Assembly (NCBI RefSeq): GCF_001427985.1
Contig: NZ_LMSA01000002.1
Location: 977,175-1,041,174 of the forward strand
Direction of reading: 5' to 3'
Length of the DNA stretch: 64,000 bases
Origin: Knoellia sp. Soil729
GTDB lineage: Bacteria; Actinomycetota; Actinomycetes; Actinomycetales; Dermatophilaceae
Shown here: positions 1 through 8,358 of the stretch, one piece after another
How positions within the stretch are numbered: the first letter of the stretch is position 1
Layout: each line of letters begins with the position of its first letter
Translations under genes and position numbers: made by a program
The notes under the pieces: generated by a model
What the model was told of the DNA's origin: nothing
What the model saw: only the letters and a program-made list of their open reading frames with translations
Database searches by the model: none

Positions 1-643
1 GAGGACGTGGCGGCGCTTCTCCTCCGCTGTGAGGGCGACGTGGGCTCCGATGACGTCCTTGACCGGGCCCAGGATCGACAACCACGCCATCCCATCCGCA
101 GCCGGCCGCACACTCATCCGCCGACTTGCCACCGCCCGCCGGTTGCGCTCCGCCAGGCTCTCCGCATCCAGTGCAGCACCCGCACGCCGTGCCGCGCCCG
201 CCAACGCCTTGTCACCCATCATCGCCAGCTTCGACGCCAACCGCTGGTCGACCTCACCGCGGTGCTCGCGGCTCAGGCACGCGGTCTCGCGCACCAGGAT
301 CATCGCCCGACGCTCACTGATCTCCCCACGCGTGAGCGCGCCCATCGTCTGCGGCATCTCCGACACCAGCGTCTTCGCCACCCCCACGTGCTGGTCGGCC
401 ACCGTCGGGGGCGCGCACGCTGCGCGAGTCCTCCCCCAAAGCCTTACGGTCCACCACCGCAGCCGCCGTCAACCGGGCCTGCGCAGCCGCAGCAGCACCC
501 TTGAGTGCTTCCAACGCCGAGACCGCCTCCAAGCGCTGCCGCTCGTCCACGCCCTCGGGTTCCACCGACGCCAACCACGACACCAAGGAGGCCACCTGCG
601 CTGCAGGTACCCCGTCCCGGATCGCGATCTCGTCCATACCCAT
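1..643 (-). pseudogene. DUF222 / 13E12-family HNH endonuclease, 5' part, frameshifted, runs off window
   Basis: Read on the minus strand from position 643, the frame begins MGMDEIAIRDGVPAAQ and continues with the N-terminal helices typical of DUF222 proteins (ERQRLEAVSALEALKGAAA). Between about 430 and 400 the frame is lost. It resumes in another frame as HVGVAKTLVSEMPQTM, then RAMILVRETACLS and SVRPAADGMAWLSILG, running to the window edge, as in DUF222 proteins. The stretch that normally links these halves (the ARRESP region) is missing, so a short deletion plus frameshift is likely. The C-terminal HNH domain would lie outside the window. These genes are multicopy in Intrasporangiaceae and their role is uncertain. 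I cannot exclude a sequencing error, but lost residues plus a neighbouring partial duplicate favour decay. Confidence 0.75.
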
Positions 644-675
644 CAACCTATCGGCGACCACTGACAACGAGCCGC
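588..675 (-). repeat. Direct repeat copy 1 (5' end of the DUF222 gene)
   Basis: This 88-bp stretch contains the start region of the decayed DUF222 gene. It matches 757-844 with about six mismatches and no gaps, at an offset of 169 bp. The match covers the start codon, the first codons and about 30 bp upstream. Confidence 0.85.
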
Positions 676-756
676 TGCAGCAAGCCGAACCAGTTGGGGC
701 ACAGGGCATGTAGCGGCGAAAGGGCGCTACGGGCGTGTGTGGAGCACGAGCCCGCC

Positions 757-844
757 GAGGCCGCCTGCGCTGCAGGTACCCCATCCCGGATCGGCATCTC
801 GTCCATACCCATCAACCTATCGGCGACCACTGACAACGAACCGC
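757..844 (-). repeat. Direct repeat copy 2: orphan 5' fragment of a second DUF222 gene
   Basis: The minus strand from 812 reads MGMDEMPIRDGVPAAQAAS, nearly the same as the start of the decayed gene at 643. It then diverges and leads into the upstream flank of the first copy. It is a remnant: either a tandem duplication that was mostly deleted, or recombination between two DUF222 paralogues. Confidence 0.75.
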
Positions 845-1230
845 GCTGGCGCACCAAACCGGTTGTGAGACAGCCGAACCACCGCGGCGCAGGCGGTGGA
901 CCAGCAGCGGAGGCGACGGGCGGGTACAGCACCTGCTCTGCAGATTTCCCAGCCGGAGCCACCACCGCGTCCACAGCCTCAGGCCTCTGGCCGCCCCGGG
1001 CACGGCACATTCACGCGCCCCCGGGCGCGGGCCGGCGGTCCGGTGGCTTGGGCGGTGCGGTGCGCTACATTCCTTCTCCACGCCACTCGCGAGCGACTTG
1101 CCGGTCTCACCCTCGGAGGTACGTCGGGGGCCGCGTGCAATTCGATGCATTCCCCGCCCGGAACAGGTTGGTTACCGCCGTTAGGCTCGGAACGAACCCA
1201 CTCCCGCACCCCGGACAGAGGAGTCCAGCC
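845..1230. other. Intergenic region without a recognisable gene
   Basis: I see no convincing coding frame here. Open frames on both strands lack family similarity and read as G+C-rich noise. The region probably holds the promoter of the following secreted hydrolase. A GAGGAG ribosome binding site lies at 1219-1224. Confidence 0.6.
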
Positions 1231-2331
1231 ATGAGGCGTTCCGGCCACGTCCTTCGACTCGTCACAACCCTGGCGCTCGGATCGCTGCTCTCCGGGATCG
1301 TCCCGCAGGCTGCCGTGGCCACCCCCTCCACACTCTCCGGAAGGGGCGCGCCCGAGGTGGTCCAGCTCGGCGACTCCTACTCCGCCGGCAACGGCACGGG
1401 CTCCTACATCGAGAAGAGCTGCTGGCGCTCGACCGTGAACTATGGGCAACAGGTCGCGACAGCCCTCGGGGCGAGCTATGCCAACGCCGCCTGCAGCGGC
1501 GGAGTCGTGGCCGACATCCTCAACGCGCGCGCCCTGGGCGACCCCTCACCCCGCGCCAAGACCTACGTCATCGACCCGGCCGCGTACCCCGACCCCTGGG
1601 CTGAGTGGGAGCGGCGCGCCACGGCCGACCACCTCTGCGGAGTGCCGAACCAGCCCGACATGTACTACGCACTCACCGTGACCGGCAAGGTTGCGGTGGG
1701 CACGGCATACACCGCGACAGCGCAGTGCCAGCTCATGACCGAGCCGCAGGTCGACTCGGTCAGTCCGTCCACGGACTACGTCTTCCTCACCATCGGCGGG
1801 AACGACCTCGGCTTCTCCAGCATCGTCGTGCAGTGCATGGTGCTCAGGGATCCGGCCGGGTGCAGGTCCGTCCTCGACGCGGCCACGGCCAAGCTCCCGG
1901 AGATGCGCGCCCGGGCAGCGGAGGCGCTCGTGGCGATCCACGACCGGTCGCGAGGTCACGCACAGGTCTACCTGCTGACCTATCCGTTCCTGCTCAACAC
2001 CGACAGCTACGGGATCCCCGAGGCCGCGCCGACGTTCGACGCAGCCCGTGGCCTGCGAGACCTGCAGGTGGCCGGCGATGCCACGCAGGCCGCCATCGTC
2101 GCCGACGCCAACGCCAGGACGCCGGGCAGCGACTTCCACCTCGTCGACACCGTCAAGGCGGCATGGGGCGGCCACGCGCACGGCCTCGACCCCCACACCG
2201 TCCCGGACAACAGCCAGGCGTGGCTCGTGCCCGTCGCAGCGCCGGGGCGCGAGCAGCCCGAGTGGGTCCACCCCACCCCGTCGGGCTGGAACGCGACAGC
2301 GGGAGCCCTCCGGGCAGCCGTGGCGAACTGA
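1231..2331 (+). CDS. Secreted SGNH-family esterase/lipase
   Basis: This encodes a 366-residue exported serine esterase. The first 30 residues are a signal peptide (basic start, hydrophobic run, cleavage near AVATP). SGNH block I is VQLGDSYSAGNG with nucleophile Ser49. Block III, with the oxyanion Asn, is GGNDLGF near residue 190. Block V, with the catalytic Asp/His region, is EWVHPTPSGWN near residue 347. Several cysteines in the mature part suggest disulfides, as in the Streptomyces scabies esterase type of actinobacterial SGNH hydrolases. The ATG at 1231 follows a good ribosome binding site; in-frame starts further upstream have no signal peptide and are rejected. The natural substrate is unknown; acyl esters or lipids outside the cell are likely. 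Confidence 0.88.
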   Translation: MRRSGHVLRLVTTLALGSLLSGIVPQAAVATPSTLSGRGAPEVVQLGDSYSAGNGTGSYIEKSCWRSTVNYGQQVATALGASYANAACSGGVVADILNARALGDPSPRAKTYVIDPAAYPDPWAEWERRATADHLCGVPNQPDMYYALTVTGKVAVGTAYTATAQCQLMTEPQVDSVSPSTDYVFLTIGGNDLGFSSIVVQCMVLRDPAGCRSVLDAATAKLPEMRARAAEALVAIHDRSRGHAQVYLLTYPFLLNTDSYGIPEAAPTFDAARGLRDLQVAGDATQAAIVADANARTPGSDFHLVDTVKAAWGGHAHGLDPHTVPDNSQAWLVPVAAPGREQPEWVHPTPSGWNATAGALRAAVAN

Positions 2332-2394
2332 CACACGCGCCCCGCCCGTCAACGTGCGAGCGAGGCTCGTCGCCCGGACGAGTCCAGGGTGATG

Positions 2395-2446
2395 ATTAGT
2401 TGACGGAACAACCTTTGGCATGAGATGGTTACTTGTATCAACAACC
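2395..2446 (+). promoter_or_regulatory. Possible operator/promoter of the detoxification operon
   Basis: This A+T-rich patch sits just upstream of the next gene. It contains GTTGACGGAACAAC (2399-2412) and an imperfect dyad GGTTACTTGTATCAACAACC (2427-2446). A MarR- or HxlR-type repressor of an electrophile-response operon would fit. The assignment rests on local composition and dyads only. Confidence 0.3.
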
Positions 2447-2471
2447 ACCCGTTCAACCACAGGAGCTCCTC

Positions 2472-3047
2472 ATGACCAGCATCTCCATCATCGGCACCGG
2501 CAACATGGGCCAGGCCATCGCAGCGGTCGCCGCCCGCGGCGGTCACGACGTCCAGACGATCGGCCACACCGACGGTGACGTCGCCGTGACCGGCGACATC
2601 GTCGCCCTCGCGGTTCCCCACACCGCGGTCGAGGAGATCCTCGCCCAGCGCGCAGAGTCCTTCGCCGGCAAGATCATCGTCGACCTCACCAACCCGGTCG
2701 ACTTCTCGACCATGGACTCGCTCGTCGTCGCCCCCGACAGCTCCAAGGCTGCCGAGATCGCCGAGGCGCTCCCCAACTCCTCCGTCCTCAAGGCCTTCAA
2801 CACCAACTTCGCCAGCACCTTGGCGCAGGGCACCGTCGGCCCGCTGCCGACGACCGTCCTCATCGCCGGTGACGACGAGCAGGCCAAGGCCACCCTCGCC
2901 GAGGTGCTCACCTCCGGTGGACTCAAGGTCATCGACGCCGGTGCCCTCAAGCGGGCCCGTGAGCTCGAGGCGCTCGGCTTCCTCCAGATCAGCCTCGCCG
3001 CGCGCGAGAAGCTCGCCTGGACCGACGGCTTCGGCGTCATCGCCTGA
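2472..3047 (+). CDS. NADP oxidoreductase, coenzyme F420-dependent-type (Rossmann domain)
   Basis: This is a 191-residue protein that is essentially one Rossmann fold, starting ISIIGTGNMGQAIAA, a GxGxMG dinucleotide site. It matches the NADP/F420 oxidoreductase family (the fold of F420:NADPH reductase and the N-terminus of pyrroline-carboxylate reductase). The ATG at 2472 sits after AGGAGCTCC; an in-frame start at 2433 lacks a ribosome binding site. The VOC dioxygenase and esterase follow on the same strand. Homologues often lie beside such genes in quinone/electrophile operons, so it probably reduces a quinone or flavin-type acceptor with NADPH. The true substrate is not visible from sequence. 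Confidence 0.75.
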   Translation: MTSISIIGTGNMGQAIAAVAARGGHDVQTIGHTDGDVAVTGDIVALAVPHTAVEEILAQRAESFAGKIIVDLTNPVDFSTMDSLVVAPDSSKAAEIAEALPNSSVLKAFNTNFASTLAQGTVGPLPTTVLIAGDDEQAKATLAEVLTSGGLKVIDAGALKRARELEALGFLQISLAAREKLAWTDGFGVIA

Positions 3048-3133
3048 CCCTGTCGCCTCCACGCACCTCCCGCACCGACACCCAGACACCACAGACAACA
3101 ACACAGACACCACAGACCTCCAGAAGGATCCCC

Positions 3134-3640
3134 ATGACCATCGCGGCCGTTCGCCTCAACCACGCTGTCCTCTTCGTCGCTGACCTCGAGCGCAGCATCA
3201 CGTTCTACGAGAAGGCTTTCGGGGTCGAGATCGTCGCCCGTGAGCCGCGCGCCAACGCCGCGTTCCTGCGGATGCCGCGCTCGGGCAACCACCACGACCT
3301 CGGCCTGTTCGGCGTCGGCGCCCAGCCGCCGCGCCCCCGCGGGGCGATCGGGCTCTACCACCTCGCGTGGCAGGTCGACACGATCGAGGACCTCGCGCAG
3401 GCCCGCGCAACCCTCATGGAGCTCGGTGCCTACGGCGGCGAGTCCAGCCACGGCGCCACCAAGAGCATCTATGCGCAGGACCCGGACGGCAACGAGTTCG
3501 AGGTCATGTGGATGCTGCCCAAGGAGAGCTGGGGCGAGTACGAGAACTCCGCCCCCATCGAGCGCCTCGACCTGTCGGCCGAGCTGAGCACGTGGGGTGG
3601 CACCCGCACCGCGTCCGAGCTCGTCCCCCTCGACGCCTGA
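3134..3640 (+). CDS. VOC-family ring-cleavage dioxygenase-like protein
   Basis: This 168-residue protein has the paired beta-alpha-beta-beta-beta modules of the glyoxalase/bleomycin-resistance/extradiol-dioxygenase superfamily. The facial metal triad is visible: His10 (LNHAVLF), His76 (LYHLAWQ) and Glu123 (EFEVMW), the pattern of Fe(II) or Mn(II) catechol-type dioxygenases. The segment DPDGNEFEVMW is a strong family signature. It overlaps the next gene as TGATG, so the two are translationally coupled. By analogy with the Bacillus MhqO/MhqD pair, a role in opening quinone-derived rings is inferred; the substrate is unknown. Confidence 0.82.
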   Translation: MTIAAVRLNHAVLFVADLERSITFYEKAFGVEIVAREPRANAAFLRMPRSGNHHDLGLFGVGAQPPRPRGAIGLYHLAWQVDTIEDLAQARATLMELGAYGGESSHGATKSIYAQDPDGNEFEVMWMLPKESWGEYENSAPIERLDLSAELSTWGGTRTASELVPLDA

Positions 3641-4824
3641 TGGACACCACCTTCGACGCCCCCGTCGTCGCGTTCCATGGTCCCGACGTCGTGGAGCAGC
3701 CGCTGGTCGTGCTGCTCCACGGCCGCGGGTCGGACGAGCGCGAGATCCTCTCACTCGCACCGCACCTCCCCCAGGGCGCGACGTACGCGGCCGTCCGTGC
3801 CCCGATCGCCGAGGGCGGTGGCTACGCGTGGTTCGCCAACCGCGGCATCGGCCGCCCGGTCGCCGAGTCGCTCGCCGCCACCATGGCGTGGTTCCGCACC
3901 TGGCTCGACGACGTCGCCCCTGCGGGTCGCCCCGTCGTCCTCATCGGCTTCAGCGGCGGGGCCGCCTTCGCCGGCGGTCTCGTCCTCTCGGACCCTGCTC
4001 GGTATGCCGGTGCCGCGATTCTCTACGGCACGCTCCCCTTTGATGCCGGTGTCCCGACCACGCCCTCGCGCTTGGCGCTCGTCCCGATGTTCGTCGCCCA
4101 AGGTGACAGTGACAGGGTCATCCCGGCCGAGCTGCTCCAGGGCACCTGGACCTACCTCCACCACGTCTCGGGCGCACCGACTCAAGGACACCGTGACCCG
4201 GGCGGGCACGGCATCACGCAGGCCGCGCTCCAGCAGCTCGTCGGCTGGCTGCACGCGCGCCTCACCTACGTCCTCACCCACGAGGCAGTGACGCCGCCCG
4301 ACACCAGCACCAGCACCGGAACCGGCGTCGACTGGCCCACCCTTCCCGGCGGCCACCTCGAGGACCGCACCGGCGAACGCCCGCAGGTGTCATGGCGCAT
4401 CCCGCAGCAGCAGGAGTCCGACAACTCGCCCGCCGACATCCAGGAGCAGCTCTTCGCGCGCATCTCGACCCTGCCCAACGTCTCCAGCGGGGACTCGCAG
4501 ATCTCGGTCCCCGGTGCCCGCGGCCTGGTCCTCGGGAAGTCGGCCGGCCCGGACGAGGCGTTCCTCGTCCCGCAGGTGCGCGAGTTCGCCCACCTCCACC
4601 CCGCCTACGACGGCTCCCTGCACCTTGCCCTGCCAGCAGCCCACGCGGCCGACGTCGTCGCGCACGGCTGGGGCACGCCCCACCCGTGGGCCGGCAGCCG
4701 CCTCAGCCTCGGCTTCACGATGGTCTTCGGGCCTCGCGATGCCGCTGAGCTCGAGGTCGTCGCGGGGGTCGTGGCTGCGAGCCACGCCTACGCGTCAGGA
4801 GCGGGCGTCAGCGCGGCGCTGTGA
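3640..4824 (+). CDS. Fusion: carboxylesterase/phospholipase domain plus luciferase-like DUF5519 domain
   Basis: This is a 394-residue two-domain protein. Residues 1-215 form an alpha/beta hydrolase of the phospholipase/carboxylesterase (MhqD) type, with LLHGRGSDE near the N-terminus. The nucleophile is Ser105 in GFSGG (usually GFSQGG), the acid is Asp158 in GDSDRVIP, and His190 lies in GGHGIT. After a Pro/Thr-rich linker (about 216-235), residues 240-394 match the DUF5519 'luciferase' domain (VSWRIPQQQ, ARGLVLG, EFAHLHPAYDGSLH). Its ATG overlaps the stop of the VOC gene. The 3' end overlaps the convergent antiporter gene by 30 bp. The hydrolase probably cleaves an ester product of the upstream dioxygenase; the role of the second domain is unknown. 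Confidence 0.82.
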   Translation: MDTTFDAPVVAFHGPDVVEQPLVVLLHGRGSDEREILSLAPHLPQGATYAAVRAPIAEGGGYAWFANRGIGRPVAESLAATMAWFRTWLDDVAPAGRPVVLIGFSGGAAFAGGLVLSDPARYAGAAILYGTLPFDAGVPTTPSRLALVPMFVAQGDSDRVIPAELLQGTWTYLHHVSGAPTQGHRDPGGHGITQAALQQLVGWLHARLTYVLTHEAVTPPDTSTSTGTGVDWPTLPGGHLEDRTGERPQVSWRIPQQQESDNSPADIQEQLFARISTLPNVSSGDSQISVPGARGLVLGKSAGPDEAFLVPQVREFAHLHPAYDGSLHLALPAAHAADVVAHGWGTPHPWAGSRLSLGFTMVFGPRDAAELEVVAGVVAASHAYASGAGVSAAL

Positions 4825-6138
4825 CTGCTCGCCGCGCTCCTGCCAAGCCATGGCAAAGGGCGCGGTGAAGCCATGGAGGTAGACCGACACGACCACGGTG
4901 AAGGCGATGATCGACCACAGCCACCGCAGCTCCGGCAGGTCGGCGTGCGTGCCGGCATACGCCAGGTAGAACAGTGAGCCGACTCCTCGCACGCCGTAGA
5001 ACGCCGCGACGACGCGCTCCCGCTTGTCGAAACCGTGGACGCCTCGCTGGCGACGGTGCCCGAGGAAGGACACCATCCCCGCGAGGGGACGGATGACGAG
5101 CAGGAGCGCGAGCGACAGCGCGACCCCCTGCCAGTCGAGGTTGGCGAGGAGACCGTTGGTCAGTGCCATCCCGAGCAGGAGGAGGACGACGAGGGTCAGC
5201 AACCGCTCGAGCCGCTCGATCACCTCGTGCATGTCGTGGTGGTAGGACTGCGTGCGCTCGAAGCTGCGCACCGTCATGGCGCAGGTGAACACCGACAGGA
5301 AGCCGTAGCCGCCCACCACCTCGGCCACGCCGTAGGCCGCGAGCAGGGCGGCGATCGCGACGAGGGGTTCACCGGTCGTCGCGAACCGCACCTGCTCCGA
5401 ACGGACGCTGAACGCCAGCTTGGCGACGGCCCAGCCCACGGCGATGCCGACCGCGACCCCGAGGACGACCTTGCCGACGACGTCCCACGCGGCCCACTGC
5501 ACGCCCCACTGCGAGAACCCACCCACGGTCGCGAGCAGGATCGCGGCGTGGACGAAGGGGAAGGCCAAGCCGTCGTTGAGGCCCGCCTCGCTCGTGAGGG
5601 CGAACCGGACCTCGTCGGTCTCGTCGATCGAGACCTCCTCCTCGCCCTCGTCGGCCAGGTCGTCCTCGTCGAGGGCGTCGTTGGGGCCGCCGACCTGCAC
5701 GTCGGAGGCGAGCACCGGATCCGTGGGCGCGAGCGCCGCTCCCAGCAGCAACGCCGCTGGCGCCGCCACCCCGAAGGCTCCCCACGCGAGCAGCCCGACC
5801 CCGGCGATGCACAGCGGCATCGCGACGCCGAGCAGCCGCCACGTCGGCGACCAGCTGCGCCACGAACCCCGGTCGCGCAGGCTCAACGGACGGTCGAGCG
5901 CGAGCCCGACACCCATGAGCGAGACGAGGACGGTGAACTCGGTGATGTGCAGGACGGCCTCACCGTGCCCGACGGGGTCCAGGTCGAGGTCACGGAAGCC
6001 CGGCATCAGCCCGAGGAGCAGGCCGAGCGTGACGAGGATGATGGGGGCGTTGATGCGGCACCGGTCGAGCACCGGTGGGAGGACGACGGCGAGGAAGAGC
6101 GCCAGCCCGAGGGCGACATAGATCCAGGCAGCCGTCAC
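4795..6138 (-). CDS. Na+(K+)/H+ antiporter, CPA1 (NhaP-type) family
   Basis: This 447-residue integral membrane protein has about 12 hydrophobic segments. Family marks are ALAPTDPVLASDVQVG and the ion-site motif EAGLNDGLAFPF, carrying the Asn-Asp pair of CPA1 antiporters. Between them is a strongly acidic loop (LDEDDLADEGEEEVSIDE), which may bind cations. It exchanges monovalent cations for protons across the cytoplasmic membrane. The GTG start at 6138 shares GTGA with the stop of the upstream DinB gene, so it is co-translated. A start further upstream would run through that gene and is rejected. The C-terminus is short and lacks a TrkA-type regulatory domain. Confidence 0.88.
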   Translation of the reverse strand: MTAAWIYVALGLALFLAVVLPPVLDRCRINAPIILVTLGLLLGLMPGFRDLDLDPVGHGEAVLHITEFTVLVSLMGVGLALDRPLSLRDRGSWRSWSPTWRLLGVAMPLCIAGVGLLAWGAFGVAAPAALLLGAALAPTDPVLASDVQVGGPNDALDEDDLADEGEEEVSIDETDEVRFALTSEAGLNDGLAFPFVHAAILLATVGGFSQWGVQWAAWDVVGKVVLGVAVGIAVGWAVAKLAFSVRSEQVRFATTGEPLVAIAALLAAYGVAEVVGGYGFLSVFTCAMTVRSFERTQSYHHDMHEVIERLERLLTLVVLLLLGMALTNGLLANLDWQGVALSLALLLVIRPLAGMVSFLGHRRQRGVHGFDKRERVVAAFYGVRGVGSLFYLAYAGTHADLPELRWLWSIIAFTVVVSVYLHGFTAPFAMAWQERGEQSQRRADARS

Positions 6139-6656
6139 GCGCGGACGTCCCACAGGTGGTGCGCGAGGTCGTGCAGGCCGTAGCGGCCCAGGGTGAGCAC
6201 GGTGAACTCGGCACCGTTGGACCGCAGGCCGCGACGCTCCCAGTCGGAGCCGGACACACCGGCATACGCCGCACTGAGACGGGCCGCAGCGACCGGGATC
6301 TCGGAGGCGACGACGGACGGTGACTGCGCGGCATACCGGCTCTCGACGGCCGTGGCGTCCTGGTCCCAGTTCGCGAAGCGCGCACCGTCCTCGTCGAGCA
6401 TGAGCTGCAGACGGTCGGCAAAGAGGTCGCACACGTCACGGACGTGGCAGGCGTACTCGAGCGGGGACCAGGTCGCCGGGTCGGGTCGCGTCGCCGTCTC
6501 CGGTCGGGCGAGCACGTCCGTCCACGGCGTGGTGTATGCCGTGACAAGACTCGCGATGTCGGCTCCCTCGACCGCTCGGGCGTCGAACCCGCAGTCGGGA
6601 CAGGTCCGCTCGAGGGTCCAGGTCCAGTCCTTGTCATCGGGGACGATCTCGCTCAT
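6135..6656 (-). CDS. DinB-family protein (four-helix putative metal-dependent protein)
   Basis: This 173-residue protein fits the DinB/YfiT-like four-helix superfamily. It has WSPLEYACHVRDVC with the first metal His, and GRYGLHDLAHHLWDV near the C-terminus with the following His residues. An N-terminal CPDCGFDARAV segment resembles a small zinc knuckle, seen in actinobacterial members. Members act as thiol (mycothiol/bacillithiol)-dependent transferases or have unknown roles. The ATG at 6656 is preferred over a GTG at 6662; neither has a strong ribosome binding site. It overlaps the antiporter gene by 4 bp. Confidence 0.75.
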   Translation of the reverse strand: MSEIVPDDKDWTWTLERTCPDCGFDARAVEGADIASLVTAYTTPWTDVLARPETATRPDPATWSPLEYACHVRDVCDLFADRLQLMLDEDGARFANWDQDATAVESRYAAQSPSVVASEIPVAAARLSAAYAGVSGSDWERRGLRSNGAEFTVLTLGRYGLHDLAHHLWDVRA

Positions 6657-6721
6657 GGCCACACACTAGGCCGATGCGCGAAGCGACGGATACGCCTTCG
6701 TGCGTGGGGTACCGTCCCTGC

Positions 6722-7912
6722 GTGACCGATTCTTGGCCCGCGATCGTCGCGATCGTCGCACTCCTGCTGCTCATCCTCGTCGGTGTGACACTCGCGGTGG
6801 GGCTCAGCCGGTCCAAGGGTCGCCACGCCTCGTCCAAGCGCCCGAGCCGCTCCTCGTTCCGGCCGGAGCCCGGCGAGGACACGCCCCCGCCACCCAAGAA
6901 GCGGGTCGCGGTGATCCTCAACCCGACGAAGTTCGTCGACGTCGCCGAGGCGCACGAGCTCGTGACCCGCAGCGTCCTCGCCCACGAGGGCTGGGACGCG
7001 CCGCTCATCCGGGAGACGACCATCGAGGACCCGGGCTTCGGCCAGACCCGCGAGGTCCTCGAGGAGGGCGTCGACCTCGTCTGCGCCATCGGTGGCGACG
7101 GGACGGTGCGCGCCGTCGCCCACGTTCTCACCGGGACCTCGACGCCGATGGGCCTCATCCCTGCGGGGACCGGCAACCTCCTCGGGCGCAACCTCGGGCT
7201 GCCGATCGACATCACCACGGGGCTGGACGTGGCGCTCACCGGACGCAACCGCCACATCGACGTCGGCTGGGTGACCCTCGATCCCGACCTCCAGCAGGCC
7301 TCGACCACGGAGCTGGACCCCCGGCACGACGGCCCGACCGAGCCCGACGTCGGCGCGGACGACTCGCACGGCTCCGACCCCGCGGCCAACCAGCACGCCT
7401 TCCTCGTCATGGCCGGGCTCGGCCTCGACGCGAGCATCATGCACGCCACCTCCGAGGAGGCCAAGGCCCGCATGGGGTGGGGCGCCTACGTCGCGAGTGG
7501 GGCCAAGAACCTGCTCGGCGCGCGGTTCGCCACGCGGCTGCGGATCGACGGCGGCCAGCCCATTGCGCACACCGCACGCACCATCGTCGTCGGCAACTGC
7601 GGGCGGCTCACCGGGGGCATCACGCTCATGCCGGACGCCGAGGTCGACGACGGCATCCTCGACGTCGTCGCGATCACCCCCAAGGGCATCGTCGGCTGGG
7701 CCGGCGTCGCGGTCCACGTCCTCGCCAAGCGGGGGCAGAACCACCCCAAGCTCGACCGCTACCGCTGCCAGTCGATCCTCGTCTCGCTCGACGCCGACCA
7801 GATGGTCGAGGTCGACGGTGACGTCATCGGTCACGCCCGCGACGTGCGCTTCGAGGTTCGTCCCAAGGCCCTCATCGTGCGCACCTCGACCTCCGCGACC
7901 GCGCTGACCTGA
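6722..7912 (+). CDS. Diacylglycerol kinase-family lipid kinase with N-terminal membrane anchor
   Basis: This 396-residue protein starts with one hydrophobic helix (IVAIVALLLLILVGVTLAVG). A basic/proline-rich linker follows, then a DAGK catalytic domain: VILNPTKFVD, the glycine-rich IGGDGTVRAVAH and PAGTGNLLGRNLG, all typical of diacylglycerol/sphingosine/YegS-type kinases. It should phosphorylate a membrane lipid alcohol on the cytoplasmic face with ATP. An acidic insertion lies near residues 195-225 (ELDPRHDGPTEPDVGADDS). The GTG at 6722 is chosen because it precedes the membrane helix directly. It is divergent from the DinB gene with only a short gap. Confidence 0.85.
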   Translation: MTDSWPAIVAIVALLLLILVGVTLAVGLSRSKGRHASSKRPSRSSFRPEPGEDTPPPPKKRVAVILNPTKFVDVAEAHELVTRSVLAHEGWDAPLIRETTIEDPGFGQTREVLEEGVDLVCAIGGDGTVRAVAHVLTGTSTPMGLIPAGTGNLLGRNLGLPIDITTGLDVALTGRNRHIDVGWVTLDPDLQQASTTELDPRHDGPTEPDVGADDSHGSDPAANQHAFLVMAGLGLDASIMHATSEEAKARMGWGAYVASGAKNLLGARFATRLRIDGGQPIAHTARTIVVGNCGRLTGGITLMPDAEVDDGILDVVAITPKGIVGWAGVAVHVLAKRGQNHPKLDRYRCQSILVSLDADQMVEVDGDVIGHARDVRFEVRPKALIVRTSTSATALT

Positions 7913-7940
7913 CGCGGGGACGCGCCTGCTGGTTCTCGGG

Positions 7941-8323
7941 CTACGGTTCGCCGATCCGGCGCACCCGGCCGATGTCCTTGACGAGGGCCACCACGACGAG
8001 GAGTGGAGCGATGGCGAACGCCGTCCAGGGCAGGGACGCGTTGAGGACCCCGGCCACCGTGAGGAGGAGCCCGAGGAGGGCCAGGCCCACCCAGCACCCG
8101 TGAGCAGCTGACGACCGGCGGCGCTCTTGCCGTGGCGCAGGCCGCTGGAGATGACGGCCGCAAGCGCGAGGACGACCAGCCCGGCGGCCAGGGCGAGGAA
8201 GACGCCGACCGAGTTCTGCGCCTCCTCGTCGACCGTGGTGAGGAGGAAGATGCTCAACGCCACGAGGACAGCGCCGCCAACAGCGGCTCCCACCGCGACG
8301 GTGGTGGCCTTCTGACGGCTCAT
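7941..8323 (-). CDS. Small membrane protein, interrupted by an apparent frameshift
   Basis: The start at 8323 (MSRQKATTV) follows AGGAG and opens a frame with two membrane helices (VGAAVGGAVLVALSIFLL and GVFLALAAGLVVLALAAVI). The frame then turns to nonsense after LLTGAG. A second frame ending at 7941 supplies a matching continuation, VGLALLGLLLTVAGVL then FAIAPLLVVVALVKDIG. The two join if one G is restored in the run at about 8090-8092. The intact product would be about 127 residues with four membrane segments and no recognised family. The break may be a real mutation, a sequencing error at a homopolymer, or less likely programmed slippage. Confidence 0.6.
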
Positions 8324-8358
8324 GGGCTCCTGCTCGGCCATGCGCGACAAGGGCTGGG

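Noticed and set aside
588-844. Duplicated 88-bp segments as a CRISPR or tandem-repeat array
   Set aside because: There are only two copies, they contain a gene start, and no third unit or uniform spacer exists.
505-1230. N-terminal extension of the SGNH hydrolase to an ATG at 505
   Set aside because: The extension crosses DUF222 remnants and repeats, is low complexity, and would bury the signal peptide that begins at 1231.
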